In this document: positions 28,824 through 37,328 of the stretch, piece after piece
Position numbering within the stretch: position 1 is the stretch's first letter
Layout: each line of letters begins with the position of its first letter
Assembly: GCF_900177515.1 (NCBI RefSeq)
Contig: NZ_FXAK01000007.1
Span: forward strand, 186,001-250,000
DNA from: Azospirillum oryzae
Lineage (GTDB): Bacteria; Pseudomonadota; Alphaproteobacteria; Azospirillales; Azospirillaceae
DNA: 64,000 nt
Reading direction: 5' to 3'
Position numbers and translations under genes: made by a program
Notes under the pieces: generated by a model
Seen by the model: the letters and a program-made list of their open reading frames with translations, nothing else
What the model was told of the DNA's origin: nothing
Databases searched by the model: none

Positions 28824-31130
28824 TTACTCCCCCTTCACCCCGTTCACCGGGGCCCGCACCGGCATGATGCAGCGGACATGGGCGTTGCGGTAGACCCCGG
28901 CGGCGGCGGTCTCGTCCAGTTCCAGCCGGCCGCCGTGCAGCTCAACCACGTTGCGGGCCAGCGACACGCCCAGCGCCGCCGCACCCTGCGGGTCGGCGTC
29001 GGGCGCCGCGGCGCCGCTGACCGACAGGGTGATGCTGCCGTTCAGCCGCTCGCCGCCCAAGCGGATGCGGCGGTCGGGCGGCGGGTGGCGGATGGCGCCC
29101 ACCACCAGGGTGAACAGCGCCTGCTTCAGCCGCTTGCCGTCGCCCTCCATCTCGCCCAGCGCCTCCGGCGCCACCACCTCCAGCCGCAGCCCCTCGCGCC
29201 GTGCCCAGTCGCGGGTCAGGCCGGCCACCGACTCGAGCAGGTCGGGCAGGTTGACCGCGCCGCGGTCCAGCGTGGTGACGCCGGCCCCCAGGCTGGTCAG
29301 GTCGACCACGTCGTCGATCAGTTCCAGCAGGCGCTGGCCGGCGGTCAGCATGCTGCGCACATACTCCATCTGGCGGTCGTTCAGCTCGCCGAAATACTGG
29401 TTCGCCAGCATCTCGGCGAAGCCGATGATGCCGTTCAGCGGTGTGCGCAGATGGTGGGAGACGTTGGCGATGAACTCGCTCTTCAACTGGTCGGCGGCCT
29501 CCAGCGCGGCGTTGGAGGCGCGCAGCGCCGTCTCCAGCCGGGCGCCGTCGGTGACGTCGAGATAGCTGTTCAGCACCGCGCCGTCGGGCAGCGGCAGGGT
29601 GGAGAACTCCACCACCGACCCGTCGCTGCGCTCCACCCGGCCGGAGCGGACGCTGCGTTCCAGCGTGGCGCCGATCAGCTCCTCCTTCACCGCCTCCCAG
29701 GTGGCGGCCTCGCCCGGCCTGTCGGGCCCCCTGTCGGCTCCCTTGTCAATTGACGGCATCTCCAGCAGCGGGCGCATGCGCTCGATGACGTCGGCGATGT
29801 GCGGTTCGCCGTGCAGGTCGCCGTCGGCCAGATCCCAGATGCGGGCGAAGGCCGGGTTGGACAGCTTCAGCCGGCCGTCGCCGCCGAACACGGCGATGCC
29901 CTCCGCCAGATTGTCCAGCGTCTCCTGCTGCACCGCCATCAGCGTGTTGTAGGAGGATTCCAGCGCCAGCGTGTTGGTCACGTCCTCCAGGATGGTGATC
30001 AGCCCGCCCTGCGGGTGCGGCGCGGCCAGATGGCGCAGCGTCGTGCCGTCGGGCAGGTGGAGCATCTCCTCCACCGGCTCCACCAGATGGGTGTAGCGGG
30101 TCAGCCGCTCGCGCTTGAAGGTCTGGTAGTCGGCATATTCCGGCAGGCGGCGGCGGGCGCGCAGCTCCTCCAGCAGTTCGGCGTTGGTCGGCTCGGTGCG
30201 CAGCCAAGCCTCGTCCAGCTCCCACAGCCGGGCATAGGCCTGGTTGAAGAAGGTCAGGCGGGTGTCGGGGCCGAAGATGGCGATGGCGGTGCCCAAGCGC
30301 TCCAGCACCTCGGCATGGGCGGTCAGGTGGCGGTCCAGCTCGCCGCGCAGCTCCTCCAGCGGGGTCAGGTCGAGGGCATAGCCGACCACCAGCGTGCCGC
30401 CGCCGTCGGTCAGCGGCAGCGGCGCCTCCGTCACCTCCAGCAGGCGACGTTCGGTGCCGATCACCACCGGGGCGCGGTCGGACTGGGCGAAGCCGCCGCC
30501 GCGCGCCCGTTCGGCCAGCGCGCGGCCGGCGGCGGTCAGCTCACGCCCCTCCGCCACCACCGTGTCGGGGTCGCCGTCGACGGCGCGGGCATAGGCGCGG
30601 TTGCACCAGGACAGCCGCAGCGAGCGGTCGCGCATCCACACCGGGACAGGCAGCGCATCGGCCATCGCCTGCAGCTCGGCAAGGCGGGAGCGCGCGGCTC
30701 CGGTCGCCTGCTCCTGACGCCGTGTGGCGTCGTTGGCGGCGTCGCGGGCGACGGTCACATCCTCGATCCAGACCACGTCGCAATGGGTATCGCCGGCTTG
30801 GCCGCGACGGCCGGTCAGCACCAGCCGCCGCCCATCGGACGCCGCCGCCTCGCAGCGGAAGGGCTCGCCGTCCCGGCGCAGGCGGGAGAGTGCGGGGGCC
30901 AATTCCGGCGCCGTCAGGCAAACGGTCAGGTCGTCGGCATTGCAGATGCCCAGAAGGGTCGCCGCCTCGTCCGATAACGCGCTGTCGCCCTGGTCGGTCC
31001 AGGCGCACCAGGGATGCGGCGCGGCGGCCAGCATGGCCCGCCATCGGTCACGGTCTGCGGCAGCGTGATCGGCTTGGCGCCGGGTTTCCTTGTTCCAAAA
31101 GAAGCCAGCGAGACCGACCACGCTTTTCAC
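28824..31130 (-). CDS. Cytoplasmic multi-PAS protein with degenerate histidine-kinase domain
   Basis: A 768-residue protein with no clear membrane segment. After a degenerate N-terminal PAS-like region come PAS segments (VPVWMRDRSLRLSWCNRAYA, then AIAIFGPDTRLTFFNQAYARL and GIAVFGGDGRLKLSNPAFARI). An H-box follows near 555-565: EFIANVSHHLRTPLNGIIGF. The ATPase part is altered: the N-box asparagine is missing in LFTLVVGAIRH and the DxGxG loop reads SVSGAAAPD, while HGGRLELDE at the end is kept. So it may dimerise and be phosphorylated in trans rather than bind ATP normally. Related PAS kinases often precede tsaE in alphaproteobacteria; here two genes intervene. Role unknown. Confidence 0.85.
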   Translation of the reverse strand: MKSVVGLAGFFWNKETRRQADHAAADRDRWRAMLAAAPHPWCAWTDQGDSALSDEAATLLGICNADDLTVCLTAPELAPALSRLRRDGEPFRCEAAASDGRRLVLTGRRGQAGDTHCDVVWIEDVTVARDAANDATRRQEQATGAARSRLAELQAMADALPVPVWMRDRSLRLSWCNRAYARAVDGDPDTVVAEGRELTAAGRALAERARGGGFAQSDRAPVVIGTERRLLEVTEAPLPLTDGGGTLVVGYALDLTPLEELRGELDRHLTAHAEVLERLGTAIAIFGPDTRLTFFNQAYARLWELDEAWLRTEPTNAELLEELRARRRLPEYADYQTFKRERLTRYTHLVEPVEEMLHLPDGTTLRHLAAPHPQGGLITILEDVTNTLALESSYNTLMAVQQETLDNLAEGIAVFGGDGRLKLSNPAFARIWDLADGDLHGEPHIADVIERMRPLLEMPSIDKGADRGPDRPGEAATWEAVKEELIGATLERSVRSGRVERSDGSVVEFSTLPLPDGAVLNSYLDVTDGARLETALRASNAALEAADQLKSEFIANVSHHLRTPLNGIIGFAEMLANQYFGELNDRQMEYVRSMLTAGQRLLELIDDVVDLTSLGAGVTTLDRGAVNLPDLLESVAGLTRDWARREGLRLEVVAPEALGEMEGDGKRLKQALFTLVVGAIRHPPPDRRIRLGGERLNGSITLSVSGAAAPDADPQGAAALGVSLARNVVELHGGRLELDETAAAGVYRNAHVRCIMPVRAPVNGVKGE

Positions 31131-31295
31131 CCCCGGGACCGCCGGGCTTGTCGCTGGCCCGGCCGAATCTGTCGAAATGAATCAAGAAGCGCAGAGTAGT
31201 TCAGCCCTCTCCCACCGACAAGCGAACAGCCGTCCGCTTTGCGCCTTTTCGAGATTTCCTTCCCGCCCAGGTAGTTTTCGCTCCGGCACGTCCGG

Positions 31296-34200
31296 TTACG
31301 CCATGGTCTCTTCCGGGCTGGGCACCGTCTCTTTCGTGTGGCGCAGGTCGTGAATCGCCTTTTCGACCTTCGGGAAGGCGGCGGCCATCGCGCGGGCGTG
31401 CCGCTCCACATCGGAGGCGCGCTCCTCGACGATGGCGCGTTCCAGTGCGGTGCAGGCGGCGGCCAGCGCCCGCGCGCCCGCCGTCCGCGCCGCGCCCGCC
31501 GCCGAATGGGCGGCGGCCCGCGCCTCCTCCATCTCCCCGGCGTCCAGGGTCTGCCGCACCCGCTCCAGCGTGGGGCGCGTCGTCTCGATGAAGAAGTCCA
31601 TCATGTCGAGCGTGCCGGCATCCAGGCTGCTTCCTTCCGTGCAACCAAAGGTCTCGCGCACATGGTCGAGGTCGAGCACCGGCAGCGCCTCTTCCGCCTC
31701 CGGCGCCGGCTGCGGCTCCGGCGTCCGCAGCTCCGGGACCATGCGGGGGGCGAGCCAGCGGGCGAGCACGCGCGCAAGCTGCGCCAGCGTCACCGGTTTG
31801 GCGAGGTAATCGTCCATGCCGGCGGCAAGGCAGCGTTCCATCTCGCCGGACAGGGCGTTGGCGGTCATGGCGACGATGGGGGTGTGCCGCTGCCCCCCTT
31901 CCCGCTGCCCGTCTTCCCGCTGCCCCCCTTCCCGCTGCCCCCCTTCCCGCTGCCCCCCTTCCCGCTGGCCGTCCTCTTCCGCCCGGATTCGGCGGGCCAG
32001 TTCATAGCCGTCCATCACCGGCATGTGGCAGTCGGTGATGACCAGCCGGTGCCGTCCACGCCGCCACGCCGCCAGCGCCTGCTCGCCGTCGGCCGTCAGC
32101 TCCGCCGCATAGCCGAGCCGGCGCAGCTGGCGCAGCACGACCTGCTGGTTGGTCGGGTGGTCTTCCGCCACCAGGATCGGACCCGGATCGGCGGGAACCG
32201 GCGATGGTAGACAGGGCGGCGGACATGACGGCAGGCAGGGGGCCTCCACGGCGGGGCCGGCGGCATCGGGCGCGCAGCGGCCGGTCAGGATCGCGGCGGC
32301 GCGGATCAGGGCGGTGCGGTGGACCGGCTGCACCAGTCCCGCCATCTGGCCCGAAACCGCGTGGGGAGAGGCGACCGCCATGCCGCCGCCCGTCCTGCCG
32401 TCGCCCAGCAGAAGCCGCGGCAGGCCGGGACAGCGGGCGCCGGCCAGCGGCTCCAGCCGCCCGGCCAGCGCCGTGGTGGTGACCAGAAGCCCGAATCCTC
32501 CGCGTCCCAGCTTCGATGCGGCGTCGGCCATCATCGCGGCGGTCGTCACGGTCGCGCCGCCCTGTTCCAGGTAGCGGGCCAGCACCGCGCGCTGCACCTC
32601 GTCCTCGTCGACCACCAGAACGGACAGGCCGTCCAGCGGCGCCGGAGCGGGTGACAAGGCGGGCGCCGGCGCCGCGCGCGGCAGCTCCACCGTGAACCAG
32701 AAGGTCGATCCGCGGCCGGGCGCCGAGGAGACGCCGATCCGCCCGCCCATCCGCTCGACCAGCCGGGTGCAGATCGCCAGACCCAGCCCGGTGCCGCCGA
32801 AGCGCCGCGTGGTGGAGCTGTCGGCCTGGCTGAAGGGCTGGAACAGCCGAGCCTGCCCCTCCGGCCCGATGCCGATGCCGCTGTCCTCCACCGCCACATG
32901 CAGGCGGACATGGTCCGGGCCCCCTGGATGGGTTCGGGCCGGGTCGGAAGGGTCGGAAGGGTCGGGATCGTCGGCGTGGACGCGCAGCACCACCCGGCCG
33001 CGGTCGGTGAACTTGATGGCGTTGCCGGTCAGGTTGAACAGGATCTGGCGCAGCCGGCCGGAATCGCCGCGCAGCCGATCCGGCACCGAGCGGTCGATGT
33101 CGCAGATCAGCGCCAGCCCCTTCTGGTGGGCCTGCGGCGCCAGCAGGTCGGCGACCCCCTCCACCAGCTCCGCCGGGCGCAGGTCGAGGTCCTCCAGCTC
33201 CAGCTTCCCGGCCTCGATCTTCGACAGGTCCAGGATGTCGTCGATGATCCGCAGCAGCGCCGCCCCGCTGTCCCGCATTGTGGAGACCAGCGTGCGCTGC
33301 TCCTCGTCCAGCGGGGTCAGCGCCATCAGCTCCAGCATGCCCAGCACGCCGTTCATCGGCGTGCGGATCTCGTGGCTCATCGTCGCCAGGAATTCCGCCT
33401 TCGACCGGGCGGCGATCTCCGCCTGCTCCTTGGCGGCGCGCAGCGCCTCCTCCGCCTGCTTGCGCGCGGTGATGTCGTAGCTCCAGGCCAGCACCGCCGG
33501 CTCGCCCTCGAAGCTGGTGCGCTGGAGCGTCTTCAGCGCCCAGACCCGGCTGCCGTCGGGACGGACCACCGCCGCCTCCGCATCGCGCACCAGCACGCCG
33601 CCGCTCTCCGGCTCCCGGCTGCCCTGGCCGATTAACCCGGCGGGCAGGACCGGCGCGTGGCGGCTGCCGACGAACTCCTCCAGCGGCCGGCCGGCCAGTT
33701 CGGCGGCGCGGGCGTTGGCGAAGGCGACGGTGCCGTCGGCGCGGCGGATGGAGACGCCGACCGGGCTCTGCTCCAGGATGGTGCGCAGCCGGCGCTCGCC
33801 CTCGGCCAGCGCGCTTTCGCGGGCGCGGATGGCGGTGACGAAATAGGCCAGCGCGCGGGCCATCTCGCCGATCTCGTCCCTGCTTCCGGCCTCGTTTTCG
33901 GCCCGGCTGCCGGCCCGGCTGCCGGCCGGGGTGACGGCGGGCAGGTCCAGGTCGGGCAACGAAACCGACATCCCTGCCGGCTCGGCCGTCTCCACCGCCT
34001 GCATGGCGCTGCGCAGCCGGCGCAGCCGCGCCACCACGTTGCGGTGGATGTAGGCGAATATGGCGGCGGCCCCCAGGATCGACAGCACCGCCATGGCGAT
34101 CACCGCCCGTTTGCCGTCGCGGATCACCCGCTCGAACTCGTCGGAACGGCGGGCGACGTCCTGCTCCACCGCCAGGAAATAGTCGGACACGATGCCGACC

Positions 34201-35153
34201 AGCTGGTCGGAAACCGCCTGGTTGCGCGCCGTCGACCGCTTGATCGCCCGTTGCAGCGACAGCTCCGCCTCGCGCAGAGCGAACAGGGGGGATGGACCGA
34301 AGGCCTGCTCCGCCACCTCGCGCTGCAGCGGCTCCAGCCGCGCCGCCCGGTCGGCCGGCAGCAGGGCCAGCGCCTCGGCCGCCCGGTCCAGCGCGGCGCG
34401 GCTGTCGGCCCGGAGGCGGTCTAGCTGGCCGTCGCCGTTGCTGTCGCGCTGGCTGTCGCCCTCTGCCCGCAGCGCCGCCAGCAGCGTGGTCGCCGCCCCG
34501 GTCAGTTCACGGCGCCAGCGTTCCAGCGCCGCGCGGCCGCGGTCCGCCGCCTCCGCATCCGGCAGGCCGGCCCGTAGTTCCATCGGCCATGATGCGTCGG
34601 CCTCCTGCGTGCCGGCCGCCGCCAGCCGGGCGGTCAGGGCGGCCAGCGCCTGGGCGCGGGCCCCGGTCTCGGCGCTCAGGGACAACTGCTGCCGGACCTG
34701 GGCGTTCAGGGTCAGCAGCGTGCCGACCAGCTCGTTCTTGCGGCGGTCCAGTTCGGCCAGATCCGCGCGGCCGTTCCCGGCCCGGTCGGTATGGCGCATG
34801 GTGACGGCCCCGGGGCCGCCCCCGGTGCTGCCAAGAGCGATCAGCCGAGCCGTCAGCTCCTCCAGCCTTGCCAGCTGCCCGTCCATCCGCGCCATCACCG
34901 CATCGCGCGCGTCCTGGTCGGGGGCGGCGACCAGGGCCGGGACGATGGCGGCTACGGCGCCGCTCTGCTGCACCAGCTGGGCGGCGGCGACCAGCCCCGG
35001 CACCTTGGCGGTGGCGATCTGCTCGTAGCCCTGGTGGAAGCGCGAGAACAGCGAAACGGCGACGACGCTGGTCGCCGCGGCCAGCCCGCCGATGACCGTC
35101 AACCCCGCCAGGATGCGGAACGCCACGCTCCGCCGGGGACCCCACATGCCCAC
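31296..35153 (-). CDS. Membrane hybrid sensor histidine kinase with pseudo-receiver, receiver and Hpt domains
   Basis: A 1285-residue sensor kinase. Order: membrane segment (about 12-34), long periplasmic helical sensor, second membrane segment (about 345-370), HAMP-like linker, PAS (about 455-565), HisKA with SHEIRTPMNGVLGMLEL (about 592), ATPase with NAIKFTDRGRV, DSGIGIGPEG and GTGLGLAI, a first receiver (about 835-945), a second receiver (about 985-1125) and an Hpt (about 1160-1280). The first receiver lacks the phospho-acceptor aspartate (LLVTTTALAG) and has QPV in place of KPV. The second is intact (ITDCHMPVMDG, AMTANAL, AKPV) but carries a 15-bp minisatellite. The Hpt histidine is in AAHSAAGAA, without the usual lysine. 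Signal unknown; lies after dut. Confidence 0.92.
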   Translation of the reverse strand: MGMWGPRRSVAFRILAGLTVIGGLAAATSVVAVSLFSRFHQGYEQIATAKVPGLVAAAQLVQQSGAVAAIVPALVAAPDQDARDAVMARMDGQLARLEELTARLIALGSTGGGPGAVTMRHTDRAGNGRADLAELDRRKNELVGTLLTLNAQVRQQLSLSAETGARAQALAALTARLAAAGTQEADASWPMELRAGLPDAEAADRGRAALERWRRELTGAATTLLAALRAEGDSQRDSNGDGQLDRLRADSRAALDRAAEALALLPADRAARLEPLQREVAEQAFGPSPLFALREAELSLQRAIKRSTARNQAVSDQLVGIVSDYFLAVEQDVARRSDEFERVIRDGKRAVIAMAVLSILGAAAIFAYIHRNVVARLRRLRSAMQAVETAEPAGMSVSLPDLDLPAVTPAGSRAGSRAENEAGSRDEIGEMARALAYFVTAIRARESALAEGERRLRTILEQSPVGVSIRRADGTVAFANARAAELAGRPLEEFVGSRHAPVLPAGLIGQGSREPESGGVLVRDAEAAVVRPDGSRVWALKTLQRTSFEGEPAVLAWSYDITARKQAEEALRAAKEQAEIAARSKAEFLATMSHEIRTPMNGVLGMLELMALTPLDEEQRTLVSTMRDSGAALLRIIDDILDLSKIEAGKLELEDLDLRPAELVEGVADLLAPQAHQKGLALICDIDRSVPDRLRGDSGRLRQILFNLTGNAIKFTDRGRVVLRVHADDPDPSDPSDPARTHPGGPDHVRLHVAVEDSGIGIGPEGQARLFQPFSQADSSTTRRFGGTGLGLAICTRLVERMGGRIGVSSAPGRGSTFWFTVELPRAAPAPALSPAPAPLDGLSVLVVDEDEVQRAVLARYLEQGGATVTTAAMMADAASKLGRGGFGLLVTTTALAGRLEPLAGARCPGLPRLLLGDGRTGGGMAVASPHAVSGQMAGLVQPVHRTALIRAAAILTGRCAPDAAGPAVEAPCLPSCPPPCLPSPVPADPGPILVAEDHPTNQQVVLRQLRRLGYAAELTADGEQALAAWRRGRHRLVITDCHMPVMDGYELARRIRAEEDGQREGGQREGGQREGGQREDGQREGGQRHTPIVAMTANALSGEMERCLAAGMDDYLAKPVTLAQLARVLARWLAPRMVPELRTPEPQPAPEAEEALPVLDLDHVRETFGCTEGSSLDAGTLDMMDFFIETTRPTLERVRQTLDAGEMEEARAAAHSAAGAARTAGARALAAACTALERAIVEERASDVERHARAMAAAFPKVEKAIHDLRHTKETVPSPEETMA
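31887..31976. repeat. 15-bp minisatellite in a receiver domain, six units
   Basis: Six 15-bp units of the type CCGCTGCCCCCCTTC in frame with the kinase gene; three internal units are identical. They encode (Glu-Asp/Gly-Gly-Gln-Arg) repeats inserted after RRIRAEE and before HTPIVAMTANAL, that is, in the loop before the receiver's fourth strand. Confidence 0.92.
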
Positions 35154-35230
35154 CCCCTCGCCCGCTGCCGTTCCTTATGCCTGTCGGCCCACGGATCATG
35201 CCATAGAAAGCGGGGTGGGGGAGCGGGAAG

Positions 35231-35686
35231 TCAGGCCACGCCGGTGGAGCCGAAGCCGCCTGCGCCGCGTGCGGTTTCGTCCAGCGAGTCGACCTCGACC
35301 AGCACCGCCTGCGGCGCCTCGGCGATCACCGCCTGGGCGATGCGGTCGCCGCGGGCGATGGTGAAGGGCTCCTCGCCGAGATTGATCAGGCAGACGCCGA
35401 CCGGGCCGCGGTAATCGCAATCGACGGTGCCCGGCGTGTTCAGCACCGTGACGCCATTCTTCACCGCCAGCCCGGAGCGCGGCCGGATCTGCATCTCCCA
35501 CCCCGCCGGCAGCCCGACGGCGAAGCCGGTCGGCACCAGCACCCGCTTGCCGGGATCGAGCACGAGGGGAGCATCGGCCGGCACCGCGGCGCGCAGGTCG
35601 AACCCGGCCGCTCCGTCGGTGGCGTAGGAAGGCAGCGGCAGGTCGTCGTTGCCGGGCAGGCGGAGGAAGGCGACGGTGGGGGGCAT
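35231..35686 (-). CDS. dut: dUTP diphosphatase
   Basis: A 151-residue trimeric dUTPase that hydrolyses dUTP to dUMP and keeps uracil out of DNA. The five family motifs are present: [40 protein letters not shown] and the C-terminal arm [10 protein letters not shown]. It follows coaBC on the same strand, a common bacterial pairing, though a 108-bp palindromic element sits between them here. Confidence 0.97.
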   Translation of the reverse strand: MPPTVAFLRLPGNDDLPLPSYATDGAAGFDLRAAVPADAPLVLDPGKRVLVPTGFAVGLPAGWEMQIRPRSGLAVKNGVTVLNTPGTVDCDYRGPVGVCLINLGEEPFTIARGDRIAQAVIAEAPQAVLVEVDSLDETARGAGGFGSTGVA

Positions 35687-35722
35687 GGGTGGGTCCTGTG
35701 GTGTTGACGTTCAGGCTTACGA

Positions 35723-35831
35723 TTGCCCCCACCTAACCTCCCCCGCTGGGCGGGGGAGGGACTGCCGCCGCTCTTCTGCATCAGCATCAATCCCCTCCCC
35801 CGCCCAGCGGGGGAGGGTTAGGGTGGGGGCA
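35723..35831. repeat. Dispersed double-palindrome element, copy B
   Basis: The second copy of the element at 24548-24660, about 108 bp, from TTGCCCCCA to TGGGGGCA. It contains the same two hairpins (TGG loop first, CCA loop second), with the centre in the opposite orientation to copy A. It sits between coaBC and dut. Confidence 0.88.
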
Positions 35832-35858
35832 CCGCAGAGTGGGGGCTCAAAGTAGACG

Positions 35859-37091
35859 CTACTTCCCCGCGAAAAACGCCGCCACCGCCTCGGCCAGCCG
35901 GGTGGCGACGGCGTCCTTGGGCATGGTCGGCCAGCTTTCCACCCCGTCGGCGCGGATCAGGTGGACGGTGTTGTCGCTGCCGCCGAAGGTGCCGGTGCCG
36001 GGGGAGACGTCGTTGGCGACGATCCAGTCGCAGCCCTTGCGGGCGCGCTTGGCGGTGGCATAGGCCAGCACGTCGCCGGTCTCCGCCGCGAAGCCGACCA
36101 CCAGCGCCGGGCGGCGCTCGCCCGGCTGCGACAGGGTGGCGAGGATGTCGGGATTCTCGGTCAGGGCCAGAGCCGGGGGGCCGCCGCCGTCCTTCTTCAG
36201 CTTGCGGTCGGACGCACCATCGACGCGCCAGTCCGCCACTGCGGCGGCGCAGACCGCGATGTCGGCCGGCAGCGCCGCCTCGCACGCCGCCAGCATCTCC
36301 CGCGCCGTCTCGATATGAGTGACGCGGCAGCCGGCGGGGTCGGGCAGCCGGGTCGGGCCGCTGACCAGCGTCACCTCGGCCCCCAGCGCCGCCAGCGCCG
36401 CGGCGATGGCGTGCCCCTGCTTGCCCGACGAGCGGTTGGCGATGTAGCGCACCGGGTCGATCGGCTCGTGCGTCGGGCCGCTGGTGACGATGGCGCGGCG
36501 GCCGGCCAGCGGCCCCTGGAGACGGTTCGCCTCCGCCGCGAAGAAGCCGGCGATGGCGTCGACGATCTCCATCGGCTCGGCCATGCGGCCGGGGCCGTAT
36601 TCGTTGCAGGCCATCACCCCGTCGTTAGGGCCGACGCGCAGCACGCCGCGGCTTTCCAGCAGTGCCATGTTGGCCTGGGTCGCGGCATGCTGCCACATGC
36701 GCACATTCATCGCCGGGGCGACCATCACCGGCTTGTCGGTGGCCAGCAGAACGGTGGCGGCGAGATCGTCGGCCATGCCGGCGGCCATGCGCGCCAGCAG
36801 GTTGGCGGTGGCCGGCGCCACCACCAGCAGGTCGGCCTCGCGCGACAGGCGGATGTGGCCCATCTCCGACTCGTCGGTCAGCGACCACAGGTCGCGGTAG
36901 ACGGTATCCTCGGTCAGTGCCTGTACCGACAACGGGGTGACGAAGCGGGCGCCGGCCTCGGTCAGCACCGCGCGCACCGTCACGCCGCGTTCGCGCAGGC
37001 GGCGGATCAGTTCCAGGCTCTTGTAGGCGGCGATGCCGCCGGCGATGACCAGCAGCACGCGCTTGCCGGCCAGAATGGCGTGATCGGCCAT
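35859..37091 (-). CDS. coaBC: Bifunctional phosphopantothenoylcysteine decarboxylase/synthetase
   Basis: A 410-residue enzyme for two steps of coenzyme A synthesis. The CoaC flavoprotein half begins VLLVIAGGIAAYKSLELIRRL and contains VVAPATANLLARMA and the APAMNVRMW segment with the catalytic region. The CoaB half shows IVTSGPTHEPIDPVRYIANRSSGKQGHAIA in pieces, and NDVSPGTGTFGGSDN near the end. Length is normal for the fusion. Upstream is the divergent LuxO-like gene with a 237-bp gap; downstream is dut. Confidence 0.96.
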   Translation of the reverse strand: MADHAILAGKRVLLVIAGGIAAYKSLELIRRLRERGVTVRAVLTEAGARFVTPLSVQALTEDTVYRDLWSLTDESEMGHIRLSREADLLVVAPATANLLARMAAGMADDLAATVLLATDKPVMVAPAMNVRMWQHAATQANMALLESRGVLRVGPNDGVMACNEYGPGRMAEPMEIVDAIAGFFAAEANRLQGPLAGRRAIVTSGPTHEPIDPVRYIANRSSGKQGHAIAAALAALGAEVTLVSGPTRLPDPAGCRVTHIETAREMLAACEAALPADIAVCAAAVADWRVDGASDRKLKKDGGGPPALALTENPDILATLSQPGERRPALVVGFAAETGDVLAYATAKRARKGCDWIVANDVSPGTGTFGGSDNTVHLIRADGVESWPTMPKDAVATRLAEAVAAFFAGK

Positions 37092-37270
37092 GGCGAACCC
37101 CCTCTTCCCGCCGCCCGTTTTCAGGCGCCCGTTTCCCGATGTCTCCTGCCCGCTGCTGATAGTTCATCGCGCCGCCTCCGGCAAGCGGCGGCGCCGCGAC
37201 ACACTCTGTCCGGTGGCGATTTCGATGTGTTCGTGCTGTCGGCCATGCGCGTAACGGTGGGATTTTCAGA

Positions 37271-37287
37271 ATTATCTGTTAGACAAT
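37271..37287. promoter_or_regulatory. Palindromic operator-like site before the LuxO-like gene
   Basis: ATTATCT-GTT-AGACAAT is an imperfect 17-bp palindrome, 41 bp before the start codon at 37329 and in a locally AT-rich patch. No regulator can be named. Confidence 0.3.
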
Positions 37288-37328
37288 AGGGGCTGTTCCG
37301 TCCCCACCCTTCGCGTGTCACCCACAGC

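Noticed and set aside
28799..28835. Inverted AAGGGGG/CCCCCTT as a terminator between convergent genes
   Set aside because: The right arm overlaps the coding end of the PAS protein and the loop is over 20 bases, so support is weak.
31887..31976. CRISPR-like short repeats
   Set aside because: The 15-bp units have no spacers and lie in frame inside a receiver domain.
37165..37200. GC-rich hairpin between coaBC and the LuxO-like gene
   Set aside because: It lacks a T-run and lies between divergent genes, so it is not a convincing terminator; no function can be claimed.
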